A DNA stretch of 18,082 nucleotides from Bacteroidota bacterium (GCA_008081305.1 VMCP01000202.1:1-18082), one strand, 5' to 3'; positions 8,085 to 15,094 are shown, counted from the stretch's first letter. Notes: generated by a model from the letters alone, not told the origin. Numbers and translations are program-made.

Positions 8085-8639
8085 GTCCCGTACTTGCTCA
8101 ATCAAGGAATGCTTGCCATCATTAACCACAATAAAATCTACCAAATCCCTTAAACGAGAATCGGTCCATTGACTTGCTATGATGGATTGAATTTCTTCAG
8201 ATGTTCGAGCATCTCTGCTTTTCACCCTGTCAATTCTAATATCCATCGGAGCTGTAACGAGAATCGACTTATTCACGGTTTTGTCTGCACCACTTTCAAA
8301 CAAAATTGCCGCTTCCTTGATCACATAAGGACTTTTTTGCTCATCTGACCATTGTTTAAATCGTTCAAAAACAAAAGGGTGTACAGTATCGTTTAAGGCT
8401 TTACGCCCTTCATCAAACTTCAGTTTTTCAGATAAAAATGCTTTGTTAATGGCTCCCGACGTCAAAAAAACGTCTTCGCCAAAAGTGACAACAAGTTGGT
8501 GTCGAAGCTCTGTAGAATTGGTATACAGTTGCTTGGTTTCAGCATCCGCATTAAAAACAGGTATTCCAAACGACGAAAAAATCTCGCATACGGTAGTTTT
8601 TCCACTACCTATGCCGCCGGTAATACCCACTTTTAGCAT
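8046..8639 (-). CDS. coaE: Dephospho-CoA kinase
   Basis: A 197-residue P-loop kinase that phosphorylates the 3' hydroxyl of dephospho-CoA, the last step of CoA synthesis. Seen: the Walker A GGIGSGKT (8-15), Asp32 in FNAD (substrate/metal contact), HP at 87-88, LFESG (113-117), the lid region with SRD and an EEI...I..Q run (about 141-157), and a late VNDG (172-175). Length is normal. It begins 5 bases after yajC ends, as the last gene of the nusB-DUF1573-yajC-coaE unit. Its last 39 bases overlap the 3' end of pyrF on the other strand, with the final residues (LIHQATHF) encoded there. Very sure. Confidence 0.96.
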   Translation of the reverse strand: MLKVGITGGIGSGKTTVCEIFSSFGIPVFNADAETKQLYTNSTELRHQLVVTFGEDVFLTSGAINKAFLSEKLKFDEGRKALNDTVHPFVFERFKQWSDEQKSPYVIKEAAILFESGADKTVNKSILVTAPMDIRIDRVKSRDARTSEEIQSIIASQWTDSRLRDLVDFIVVNDGKHSLIEQVRDLHAKLIHQATHF

Positions 8640-8644
8640 CTGTG

Positions 8645-8962
8645 CTATTTCTTGTCTGTAGCAGATGGATAAGCTGCCCTTGTGCTTTCCATGCTCACAC
8701 CCGACTTGTCCACCTTCATCTTTCCTTCTTCGAGGTCTAATATCAAGTAAGTATCCTGAATTTGAGATATTTTGGCATGAACACCACCTGTTGTTACGAC
8801 ATGATCACCTTTTTTAAGATCCGCAATAAAACTCTTAGTCTTTTTTTGGCGACGCATTTGAGGAAGGATCATAAACACAAAAAATACCACCATCACCAAA
8901 AGGAATGGTACCATTGATCCTGCTCCACCAGGAGCTGCTTGTAATATGGAAGTTGTATACAT
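8645..8962 (-). CDS. yajC: Preprotein translocase subunit YajC
   Basis: A 105-residue inner-membrane protein that associates with SecDF and the SecYEG channel. Seen: a short periplasmic N-terminus rich in Ala/Gly, one membrane segment (about 17-35), the typical ILPQMRRQKK exit (about 32-41), and a small cytoplasmic domain with LKKGDHVVTTGGVHAKI (about 49-65), the YajC hallmark. Length is normal. The ATG is 2 bases after the stop of the DUF1573 gene, which implies translational coupling. In a T9SS organism the Sec pathway carries cargo such as the two T9SS proteins in this window to the periplasm, but the operon link here is with nusB and coaE. Confidence 0.96.
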   Translation of the reverse strand: MYTTSILQAAPGGAGSMVPFLLVMVVFFVFMILPQMRRQKKTKSFIADLKKGDHVVTTGGVHAKISQIQDTYLILDLEEGKMKVDKSGVSMESTRAAYPSATDKK

Positions 8963-8964
8963 AA

Positions 8965-9429
8965 TTATTTATTTAAGTTTAAGATATGGCTTCTAAACAT
9001 CAATCTAAATTGATTTCTTTCTGCATTTTCAAACTGTACGTCGATGTGTTTTTCCACCAATGGATTATCGGGTCCACCTCTACCTGAAGAATTAAAGACG
9101 GCTACAATTTTCCCTTCTCCACCGGCTGGAATCACTTCTTGGGTCCAAGAGGGTGTGGTACAACCACAAGATGCTCGCACTCTAGCAATACTCACTGGCC
9201 CTTTTCCTGTGTTTTTAAACGCAAAAATGTGCTCTATTTTGGCTCCATCTACAATATTCCCAAAATCTGCCGCAGTATCCTCAAAAGTAATAGAACCTTT
9301 GGGTGCATTGGGATCTCGTTCTTCTGGGTTTGATTTTATGATGTCCTCTGTTGTAAAATCTTGATTGTTTGGCGTACAAGCACCTAAAACCAATACAAAA
9401 AGGGACAAATACCACCATCTAGATATCAT
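8965..9429 (-). CDS. DUF1573 domain lipoprotein
   Basis: A 154-residue protein from the ATG at 9429; a longer reading from TTG at 9438 adds three residues and is less likely. Signal peptide with the lipobox LGAC, so Cys18 is lipidated. After a polar linker, the DUF1573 domain (about 47-150) is recognised by FGNI..G......F.F.NTG..P..I, the signature ASCGCTTP (about 89-96) and IPAGGEGKI.V.F. This is an Ig-like beta-sandwich, common in Bacteroidota, of unknown function, in the periplasm or at the outer membrane. It lies between nusB (20-base gap) and yajC (2-base gap); this gene order is, as I recall, common in the phylum. The paired Cys in SCGC might bind metal or form a disulfide; that is not settled by sequence. 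Confidence 0.9.
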   Translation of the reverse strand: MISRWWYLSLFVLVLGACTPNNQDFTTEDIIKSNPEERDPNAPKGSITFEDTAADFGNIVDGAKIEHIFAFKNTGKGPVSIARVRASCGCTTPSWTQEVIPAGGEGKIVAVFNSSGRGGPDNPLVEKHIDVQFENAERNQFRLMFRSHILNLNK

Positions 9430-9449
9430 AATCAACAAAATTATCGGTT

Positions 9450-10379
9450 TTACTTTAAACCCCTACCCGTTTTTTGGATTTCACCTCTAGACTCAAGATC
9501 AAGTCTTAGTTTGTCTAAAATCCCATTTACGAATTTTGAGCTACTCGGAGTGCTATAACCTTTCGTGATTTCTAGGTACTCATTAATGGTTACCCTCAAA
9601 GGTATTTCTGGGCAATTCAAAAACTCCGAAATAGCCAATTTGATAATCAACAAGTCCATCACCGCAATACGAGCTGGGTCCCAATTACTAGCCACTTTTG
9701 CTATTAAACCATTATACTCATCACTATTCTCAATGGTATTTCTAAGCAAACCCTTTGCCCATATAGCCTCTTCCGACTTGGAGGTGGTTCTTTTTTTAAG
9801 GTTCAAAGACTCTAAGTTTTCGGAAAGACTTATCGTTTTAACAATGTCTTTTGAGGTGAATAAATAGTCATCAAACCAATAGGGATATACTTCCTCAATA
9901 GCCTCATTAAACGTTTCATGCGTATCCAATAAGGCGAAATATAAACTTTCTAGGAATTCCTTCTGTTGATCGTGATTGGGTTCGAAAAAGATCCCATAAT
10001 CCCTTACAAAGTCCCATTCTTTGATATCTCTTAACCATTGGTCAAAACGTAATTCAAGAGAAGACCAATCAAAAACTTCCTTGGCATGACCAACTACTTG
10101 GTTGTGGATACCTTCAACCATTTTCGTGCCATTCAACAACCGGTAATGGTCTATTTTTTCATCCTTAGGATAGTATTTGGATTTCTCTCTATTCTGCTTT
10201 TCTAAGGCAAATTCTCTTAGGTGATAAGGAAAATCTAAAACAAAAAGGTATGCGTCATAAGCAGCATCGAACTTTTCCTGCAATAAGGTTTCGTAATCAG
10301 TTACAATACCGTTTTCACTTCGATTAAAAGCGTAAAGCGTTTGAAGTGTTTTTATCCGTACAAGTCGGCGTGAAATCAT
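9450..10379 (-). CDS. nusB: Transcription antitermination factor NusB (long Bacteroidota form)
   Basis: A 309-residue NusB, roughly twice the length of the E. coli protein (~140 residues). NusB binds boxA RNA with NusE (S10) in rRNA antitermination. The N-terminus SRRLVRIKTLQTLYAF (3-18) is the usual first NusB helix. A long helical, acidic insertion follows (about 25-195). The rest of the fold resumes with WAKGLLRNTIEN (207-218), NWDPARIAVMDLLIIKLAISEFL (232-254), P.RVTINEYLEITK and the end signature YSTPSSSKFVNGILDKL (265-281). The first gene of a four-gene unit, with an exact -7 motif 16 bases before the ATG. The insertion's role is unknown to me. Confidence 0.93.
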   Translation of the reverse strand: MISRRLVRIKTLQTLYAFNRSENGIVTDYETLLQEKFDAAYDAYLFVLDFPYHLREFALEKQNREKSKYYPKDEKIDHYRLLNGTKMVEGIHNQVVGHAKEVFDWSSLELRFDQWLRDIKEWDFVRDYGIFFEPNHDQQKEFLESLYFALLDTHETFNEAIEEVYPYWFDDYLFTSKDIVKTISLSENLESLNLKKRTTSKSEEAIWAKGLLRNTIENSDEYNGLIAKVASNWDPARIAVMDLLIIKLAISEFLNCPEIPLRVTINEYLEITKGYSTPSSSKFVNGILDKLRLDLESRGEIQKTGRGLK

Positions 10380-10395
10380 CAGAACTATTAGAATG

Positions 10396-10403
10396 CAAAT
10401 ATA
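10396..10403 (-). promoter_or_regulatory. Putative -7 promoter element for nusB operon
   Basis: On the minus strand the bases read TATATTTG, an exact TAnnTTTG match, 16 bases before the nusB ATG. The predicted leader is about 12 bases. No clear -33 TTG is seen upstream; the 9-bp inverted repeat at 10416-10441 occupies part of that area. Confidence 0.5.
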
Positions 10404-10415
10404 ACCCCTAATTGA

Positions 10416-10441
10416 TTATAAACGGTAATAAGCGTTTATAA
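10416..10441. repeat. 9-bp perfect inverted repeat in a divergent promoter region
   Basis: TTATAAACG (10416-10424) and CGTTTATAA (10433-10441) are perfect inverted copies separated by 8 bases. The repeat sits between the nusB -7 element and the four-helix-protein gene. No T-run follows either arm in a way that suggests a terminator. A dimeric regulator operator is one reading; a chance AT-rich palindrome is the other. Confidence 0.5.
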
Positions 10442-10476
10442 ATGAATAGCACACGATTAAGCTATCACAACCAATA

Positions 10477-10484
10477 CATCTTTG
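10477..10484 (+). promoter_or_regulatory. Putative -7 promoter element for the four-helix protein gene
   Basis: CATCTTTG matches seven of eight positions of TAnnTTTG and is separated from the ATG by 4 bases, the same spacing as at the T9SS operon. If used, the mRNA would be leaderless. No -33 element is visible. Confidence 0.35.
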
Positions 10485-10488
10485 GGAT

Positions 10489-10827
10489 ATGAAATTGAAT
10501 AATCAGATCAATCAAAGCATTCAGCACATTGCACAGAAGCTAGGTGAAAATGCGAGTCACATGGATTTGTCCTCAAGGGTTCGCTCGGAAATTATACGCG
10601 CGGCTATCGCAATTGCCCGGACCCAACATCCCCAAAAAGAGAACCAAATCCACAACATCTATGAAATTGAGAAAACATTCATGCGTTGTTCTCGACTAAT
10701 CTCTGTCTTGTGGGATGCACGAAAGCGCGGTGAAATCACTGAGAGTTCATTTAGAAACCTCGAAATCCAAGTAAACGAACAACTAAAAAGGCTTCTGAAA
10801 GCTAGCGAGTCAATCCGATTGTCTTAA
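10489..10827 (+). CDS. Small helical protein, possibly a divergent four-helix-bundle (23S IVP-like) protein
   Basis: A 112-residue protein predicted to be almost entirely helical, basic and without signal peptide or membrane segment. The pattern SSRVRSEIIRAAIAIA (about 28-43), then YEIEKTFMRCSRLISVLWDARKRGEIT (about 58-84) and a last helix LEIQVNEQLKRLLKASESI resembles the four-helix-bundle family that includes 23S rRNA intervening-sequence proteins. The usual NIAEG motif is absent (ARTQH stands there), so it is divergent at best. It is a lone gene, divergent from nusB, and its stop overlaps that of the M43 protease gene tail to tail. I do not assign a function; a helical protein of another family is possible. 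Confidence 0.6.
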   Translation: MKLNNQINQSIQHIAQKLGENASHMDLSSRVRSEIIRAAIAIARTQHPQKENQIHNIYEIEKTFMRCSRLISVLWDARKRGEITESSFRNLEIQVNEQLKRLLKASESIRLS

Positions 10828-12197
10828 TCAACAATTAGGCGCTGTACTTTTACCAGATCGCCATCACCGGTTCGTAAAACCGCAATATACTGCCCCTGTG
10901 AAAACTTCGATGCTGGTATGATGGTTTCGTTTTTTTCAATGGTCACCGTTTCCATCATTTTTTGTCCCACTATATTGAATAAATCAAAACTCAGTGTTAC
11001 ATCTAGCTCTTTATCTACGACCTCCACGATAATCTGTGATTTATCTGAGCGGTAAAAAACCAACATTTCATCGTACTCAACTGTATCGATGACTGTTGTT
11101 GTTGTTGTGATCTCGTATGTCGCTATACTCGACCTGTAGGTTTCGAGTGTAGACTGCATAGCACGTGTTTGTTGTTCGGTGAACATATTTTGACATGGAT
11201 GGGTACTATAATCCATGTAGTTTTCAATCATATCCGGCAAATCATTCGCCTCTGTACATGTATTACGTTGAGGGTAACAACTAAAATTAGACCCTGTCCC
11301 CTGCTTTGGTGTATCGTCTATAAAGTCATCATAAAAACAACGATTAGCAAGGTTTTGATCGTCAGCCCAAATATGTCTTAACCCGAAATAATGACCAAAC
11401 TCATGCGTCGCAACCCGTCCCATATTTGAGGAACGAAGCAAGTTTGTTGTGGCTCTGCGATTATTCCTTCCAATACACTTGTAGTGTATAACCACACCTT
11501 GTTCCGCTTTGAGGGAGCTAATGGTCCAATAGGGGTGGCTATTGGGTGGATACGCAAAACCAAGAACCCTTTCCGTACCACCATAAGTCATATCACACAC
11601 CCAAACATTGATGTATTTATCAGGGTCCCATGAATTCACACCCCCTCTGGCGGTGTATTTCATATTGTTGTTAACACCATTAGATGTACCCCAGCTGGTA
11701 ACCGAAGTGAGTACCCGATTTATTCCGTTGGTTGGGTTTCCATTCGGATCCGTATCGGCCAACACAAACTTAACCTTCATACTTCCCGCCCTAGACTTAA
11801 AAAAAGAACGAGTGTTCGCTGTATCTGGGTTTTGTCTTTGAAAATCTTGGTTTAGAACCTCTATTTGATTTACCAATAGACTATCCTCTACATTCTCGTA
11901 AGTGTTGGAATACAATATGTGGAATACAACCGGAATGACAATTGTAGTGTCATACGTGTAAATTGTATCTTTAATTCGACGCTTTCTTTTGTTGATGCTG
12001 GTGGTTTTTGATTTAGACATCCGTATGATGTCCTGATACATTTTGTCGTATTCCTTTTTATAACCTGGAAAACGACTTTCTAAGTCTTCGATAACGTGTC
12101 GGTGACCACAAGGCTCAAATTCCTCAGACTGGCCGAATAGACTATCTAAAGAGAGGACAGTTATAAAAAAAACTAAGACTTTTAAAGACCTGAACAT
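10824..12197 (-). CDS. Secreted M43-type zinc metalloprotease with T9SS sorting domain
   Basis: A 457-residue secreted protease. Order: signal peptide (about 1-22), a propeptide-like region with CGHRH at 30-34, a strongly basic KRKRR stretch (71-75) that may be a processing site, then the catalytic domain. The zinc site is HEFGHYFGLRH with His265, Glu266, His269 and His275, and the Met-turn is NYMDY with Met328; together these give the metzincin M43 (pappalysin/cytophagalysin-like) pattern. Six or more Cys lie between 289 and 335, near the active site. A TTTTT linker (364-368) precedes the C-terminal sorting domain (about 375-457, LFNIVGQ then G.Y.....G...VQRLIV), so it leaves the cell by T9SS. 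No exact -7 motif is seen upstream. Substrate unknown; extracellular protein breakdown is inferred. Confidence 0.92.
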   Translation of the reverse strand: MFRSLKVLVFFITVLSLDSLFGQSEEFEPCGHRHVIEDLESRFPGYKKEYDKMYQDIIRMSKSKTTSINKRKRRIKDTIYTYDTTIVIPVVFHILYSNTYENVEDSLLVNQIEVLNQDFQRQNPDTANTRSFFKSRAGSMKVKFVLADTDPNGNPTNGINRVLTSVTSWGTSNGVNNNMKYTARGGVNSWDPDKYINVWVCDMTYGGTERVLGFAYPPNSHPYWTISSLKAEQGVVIHYKCIGRNNRRATTNLLRSSNMGRVATHEFGHYFGLRHIWADDQNLANRCFYDDFIDDTPKQGTGSNFSCYPQRNTCTEANDLPDMIENYMDYSTHPCQNMFTEQQTRAMQSTLETYRSSIATYEITTTTTVIDTVEYDEMLVFYRSDKSQIIVEVVDKELDVTLSFDLFNIVGQKMMETVTIEKNETIIPASKFSQGQYIAVLRTGDGDLVKVQRLIVD

Positions 12198-12271
12198 TTC
12201 TATCGTGCAAGAACGTTAATATTGGGGACTTTTCCCTTATAACGAAAGCGGCTTACAGAATTATTGACAGC

Positions 12272-12499
12272 TTACTGATTATCCCGCCATTCGTAAACCC
12301 ATTGAGCCTGAATCATTTCAAGATGACCTTCATTACAATCTTCTCTACTGTCCACAAATTCGGGGATTTCTAAAACCCATTCTACTAAGTCTGTAAAACG
12401 AATGCGATAAATTTTATTTTCGCCAAACTCATCTCCGAAACGCTCGTATAGCTTCATGGCTACATCTTCGTGATCACTCCAGTGTATTGGTAATTCCAT
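12272..12499 (-). CDS. iscX: IscX-like Fe-S assembly protein
   Basis: A 75-residue acidic protein matching IscX. Seen: W-S-D near the start (7-9), an amphipathic helix with LYERFGD, IRFTDLVEWVLEI (33-45), then E....D..EG.LE.IQ..WVYEW. E. coli IscX has the same WTD, RFTDL..W, NE..LEAI...W order. IscX binds the cysteine desulfurase IscS and iron and modulates cluster assembly. It lies 30 bases downstream of the ISC-type ferredoxin, the same pairing as at the 3' end of the E. coli isc operon. No cysteine desulfurase or scaffold gene is in the window. Length is slightly above the usual ~66 residues. Fairly sure. Confidence 0.85.
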   Translation of the reverse strand: MELPIHWSDHEDVAMKLYERFGDEFGENKIYRIRFTDLVEWVLEIPEFVDSREDCNEGHLEMIQAQWVYEWRDNQ

Positions 12500-12529
12500 G
12501 TTTAAATTGTTTTGGTTCTTTTCGAAACA

Positions 12530-12862
12530 CTAATGGCCAATGATACCGCTTTGATCCGGTATAGTTACTACTAAGTCAGTGCCTTCTTTTTCTAGTTTAC
12601 ACTGACATGCCAAACGGCTATTGTATCTCGGGTTTCTCGCACGGTCAACATATTCTTCTTCGCGGTCACTCATTTCGGGAAAGAAATCTTCGCCATCTTC
12701 AATATAGATGTGACATGTACTGCAGCCACATACCGCACCACAGTTGTGATTTAAATGCACATCACTATCCAATGCAACCTCTAATATGCTCTCACCAGGA
12801 AAGATTTCTGCACTTATATCTTTCTTGTTTTTTTCTTCAAATTTGAACGTAATATTCGCCAT
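12530..12862 (-). CDS. fdx: 2Fe-2S ferredoxin, ISC/adrenodoxin type
   Basis: A 110-residue adrenodoxin-type ferredoxin carrying one [2Fe-2S] cluster, a one-electron carrier in the cytoplasm. Cluster ligands: Cys41, Cys47, Cys50 and Cys86 (C-x5-C-x2-C-x35-C). An additional Cys45 in CGAVCGCSTC falls where E. coli Fdx has its extra Cys46, which supports an ISC-type role in Fe-S assembly; Cys88 is a further non-ligand Cys. The start chosen is the ATG at 12862 (MANITFKF). A longer reading from a TTG at 12949 adds an unrelated extension that would contain the promoter-like TATATTTG. Likely co-transcribed with iscX. Sure of the fold; role partly inferred from the neighbour. Confidence 0.94.
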   Translation of the reverse strand: MANITFKFEEKNKKDISAEIFPGESILEVALDSDVHLNHNCGAVCGCSTCHIYIEDGEDFFPEMSDREEEYVDRARNPRYNSRLACQCKLEKEGTDLVVTIPDQSGIIGH

Positions 12863-12873
12863 AATTATGCTTA

Positions 12874-12881
12874 CAAATATA
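12874..12881 (-). promoter_or_regulatory. Putative -7 promoter element for fdx-iscX
   Basis: Reads TATATTTG on the minus strand, identical to the nusB element, and ends 11 bases before the fdx ATG. Predicted leader about 7 bases. No -33 TTG visible. Its position argues against the longer ferredoxin reading frame. Confidence 0.5.
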
Positions 12882-12956
12882 ACAAGGCGATCTCCGTTTT
12901 GTTGTTCAGATTCGATAAGTGCCTTTTTTAAATGGGCATTGTAAAACAATAAGCGT

Positions 12957-12964
12957 TATTTTTG
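12957..12964 (+). promoter_or_regulatory. Putative -7 promoter element for acyl-CoA dehydrogenase
   Basis: TATTTTTG is an exact TAnnTTTG match ending 10 bases before the ATG. A TTG at 12939-12941 lies 15 bases upstream, a little short of the usual spacing for a -33 element. Predicted leader about 6 bases. Confidence 0.5.
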
Positions 12965-12974
12965 CAGTACCGTT

Positions 12975-14114
12975 ATGAATTTCGAATTGACAGAGGAGCA
13001 CTTGGCCGTACAACAGGCGGCACGAGATTTTGCACAAACCGAACTTCTTCCTGGCGTAATTGAGCGCGACGAACAACAAAGATTTCCTGCTGAAGAAATC
13101 AAAAAAATGGGTGAATTAGGATTCATGTCGATGATGGTTGACCCAAAGTACGGCGGAGGTGGAATGGATTCCATGTCATACGTTCTCGCTATGGAAGAAA
13201 TCTCCAAAATTGATGCTTCAGCCTCGGTTTGTATGAGTGTGAACAACTCGCTGGTTTGTTGGGGTTTAGAAACATATGGAACAGACGATCAGAAAGAAAA
13301 GTATTTACGCCCCTTGGCTAGCAACCAAGCCATCGGTGCTTTCTGTTTATCAGAGCCAGAAGCTGGTAGTGATGCTACAAGTCAGAAAACAACCGCCATC
13401 GATAACGGTGATCACTACATTCTAAACGGAACCAAAAACTGGATTACCAATGGTAATAGCGCGAGCTACTACTTGGTCATTGCACAAACCGATATCGAAA
13501 AAGGTCATAAAGGAATCAATGCCTTTATCGTAGAGAAAACCTGGGATGGTGTTACGGTCGGTAAAAAAGAAGATAAATTAGGAATTCGTGGAAGTGATAC
13601 ACATAGTATCATGTTCCAAGATGTTAAAGTTCCCAAAGAAAACCGCATCGGAGAAGATGGATTTGGGTTCAAGTTTGCGATGAAGGTGTTGAGTGGTGGT
13701 CGTATTGGTATTGCAGCTCAAGCACTAGGAATTGCAAGTGGTGCATACGAACTATCCCTTCAATACTCAAAGGAGCGAAAGGCATTTGGTAAGGAAATCA
13801 TGAAACATCAGGCAATCGCCTTTAAGTTAGCTGATATGGCTACTGAAATTGAAGCTGCTCGTATGTTGTGTTTAAAAGCAGCGTGGTTGAAAGACAACGG
13901 ACAGAACTACGATCGCGCAAGTGCAATGGCTAAGTTATACGCCTCGGAAGTTGCAATGAAAACAACCGTAGAAGCCATTCAAATTCACGGTGGATATGGT
14001 TATGTTAAGGAGTACCACGTGGAACGTTTGATGCGCGACGCGAAAATCACCCAAATTTATGAGGGAACCTCTGAGGTACAGCGCGTGGTTATTTCACGTG
14101 ATGTTTTGAGGTAA
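12975..14114 (+). CDS. Acyl-CoA dehydrogenase (short/medium-chain type)
   Basis: A 379-residue FAD-dependent acyl-CoA dehydrogenase, which forms the trans-2 double bond in beta-oxidation or branched amino-acid breakdown and passes electrons to ETF. Seen: the N-terminal helical domain, AFCLSEPEAGSDA (122-134, family signature 1), NWITNG (155-160), GGRIGIAAQALG (241-252), Arg268 in the SKERKAFG flavin contact, the second signature region (about 280-300), IHGGYGY (337-343), and YEGTSEVQR with the catalytic base Glu363. Length is that of butyryl-CoA dehydrogenases; exact chain-length preference cannot be read from the sequence. Single gene, divergent from fdx-iscX and followed by a strong terminator. 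Very sure of family. Confidence 0.96.
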   Translation: MNFELTEEHLAVQQAARDFAQTELLPGVIERDEQQRFPAEEIKKMGELGFMSMMVDPKYGGGGMDSMSYVLAMEEISKIDASASVCMSVNNSLVCWGLETYGTDDQKEKYLRPLASNQAIGAFCLSEPEAGSDATSQKTTAIDNGDHYILNGTKNWITNGNSASYYLVIAQTDIEKGHKGINAFIVEKTWDGVTVGKKEDKLGIRGSDTHSIMFQDVKVPKENRIGEDGFGFKFAMKVLSGGRIGIAAQALGIASGAYELSLQYSKERKAFGKEIMKHQAIAFKLADMATEIEAARMLCLKAAWLKDNGQNYDRASAMAKLYASEVAMKTTVEAIQIHGGYGYVKEYHVERLMRDAKITQIYEGTSEVQRVVISRDVLR

Positions 14115-14133
14115 AATACAATCTTGAAATTAT

Positions 14134-14164
14134 AAAAAGCGGTTCTATTAGAGCCGCTTTTTTT
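14134..14164. terminator. Probably bidirectional intrinsic terminator
   Basis: AAAAAGCGGTTC (14134-14145) pairs with GAGCCGCTTTTT (14151-14162, one wobble pair) around a TATTA loop, followed on the plus strand by a run of seven T (14158-14164). The A-rich left arm gives five T on the minus strand, so it may also end the gmd-fcl transcript. It sits between two convergent genes and reaches the last base of the fcl stop codon region. Confidence 0.88.
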
Positions 14165-15092
14165 ATGTATATCGATTAAGAAAATCCTGATATGCTAGAC
14201 GGATACCCTCTTCTAGGTTGGTCTTTGGCTTCCAACCTGTGCTAAACAAACGAGAAGAATCCATCAACTTTCTAGGGGTTCCGTTTGGTTTGCTACTATC
14301 GTATTTCATTCCACCATCAAAACCAACCACCTTAGCCACAGTTTCTGCTAATTCTTTGATGGTAACATCGCTTCCAAACCCAACATTCACAAACTGCTTT
14401 TCATTATAGTTTTCCATTAAGTAAACCAAGGCGTTTGCGAGGTCATCTGCATATAAAAACTCACGCATTGGTGTACCATCACCCCATATCTCCACCTGGC
14501 CTGTTGAAGATACTTTCGCTTCGTGAAATTTACGTATCAAAGCGGGCAATACATGAGAGTTTTCTGGATGATAATTATCATTAGGGCCATACAAGTTTGT
14601 GGGCATAGCGGAAATAAAGTTACAGCCGTATTGATCTCGGTATGCCTCACACATTTTTATCCCAGTAATCTTTGCAATGGCATAGGGTTCGTTCGTTGAT
14701 TCTAAATATCCGCTTAGTAAATAGTCTTCCTTAAGTGGTTGTTCCGCCAATTTGGGATAAATACAACTACTTCCTAAAAACAACAACTTCTTCACTCCGC
14801 TCTCATAAGCAAAGTGAATCAAGTTGTTTTGAATCATTAAATTATCGTAGAGAAACTCAGCCCTATATACGTTGTTGGCATGAATACCACCAACCTTTGC
14901 TGCAGCAACAAAAACATATTGGGGTTTCTCTGTTTGATAAAATGAACGAACCGCATCTTGACTTCTGAGATCGAGTTCTTTAGATGTTTTTGTGACAATG
15001 TTGTGAAAACCATTGTTTTGTAGCTCACGAACAACGGCACTGCCCACCATTCCGCGGTGTCCTGCTACGTATATTTTGGCTTCTTTTTCCAA
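14163..15092 (-). CDS. fcl: GDP-L-fucose synthase
   Basis: A 309-residue SDR-type epimerase/reductase that converts GDP-4-keto-6-deoxy-mannose to GDP-L-fucose with NADPH. Seen: GHRGMVG (11-17), VAAAKVGGI (62-70), GSSCIYP (107-113) with Ser108 and Cys110, the catalytic Tyr137 and Lys141 in YAIAK, and His180. These align one residue offset from the E. coli enzyme (Ser107, Cys109, Tyr136, Lys140, His179). PTNLYGPNDNYH and MREFLYADDLA are also present. The start is TTG at 15090-15092; in this frame there is no ATG between the previous in-frame stop and Met15, and Met15 would cut the cofactor loop. Two bases separate it from the gmd stop, so the pair is coupled. Very sure. Confidence 0.96.
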   Translation of the reverse strand: MEKEAKIYVAGHRGMVGSAVVRELQNNGFHNIVTKTSKELDLRSQDAVRSFYQTEKPQYVFVAAAKVGGIHANNVYRAEFLYDNLMIQNNLIHFAYESGVKKLLFLGSSCIYPKLAEQPLKEDYLLSGYLESTNEPYAIAKITGIKMCEAYRDQYGCNFISAMPTNLYGPNDNYHPENSHVLPALIRKFHEAKVSSTGQVEIWGDGTPMREFLYADDLANALVYLMENYNEKQFVNVGFGSDVTIKELAETVAKVVGFDGGMKYDSSKPNGTPRKLMDSSRLFSTGWKPKTNLEEGIRLAYQDFLNRYT

Positions 15093-15094
15093 AG

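Noticed and set aside
9044..9364. 106-residue open frame opposite the DUF1573 gene
   Set aside because: Lies entirely antisense to a well-supported conserved lipoprotein gene and has a composition typical of a shadow frame.
10489..10827. Possible Avd protein of a diversity-generating retroelement
   Set aside because: Avd is also a small four-helix bundle, but no reverse transcriptase and no template/variable repeat pair is visible nearby.
10801..10850. Hairpin ATTGT/ACAAT at the convergent stops as a terminator
   Set aside because: Stem of 5 AT-rich pairs without a T-run; too weak.
11085..11115. GTT trinucleotide run as a phase-variable repeat
   Set aside because: Only a few units, and a trinucleotide change would keep the frame; it encodes a Thr linker in the protease.
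12198..12271. Terminator or promoter between iscX and the protease
   Set aside because: Only a 4-bp GGGA/TCCC hairpin with no T-run, and no good TAnnTTTG match; nothing supportable.
12530..12949. Longer ferredoxin reading starting with TTG at 12949
   Set aside because: The extra 29 residues do not resemble a ferredoxin and the stretch contains an exact -7 promoter motif; the ATG at 12862 gives the standard N-terminus.
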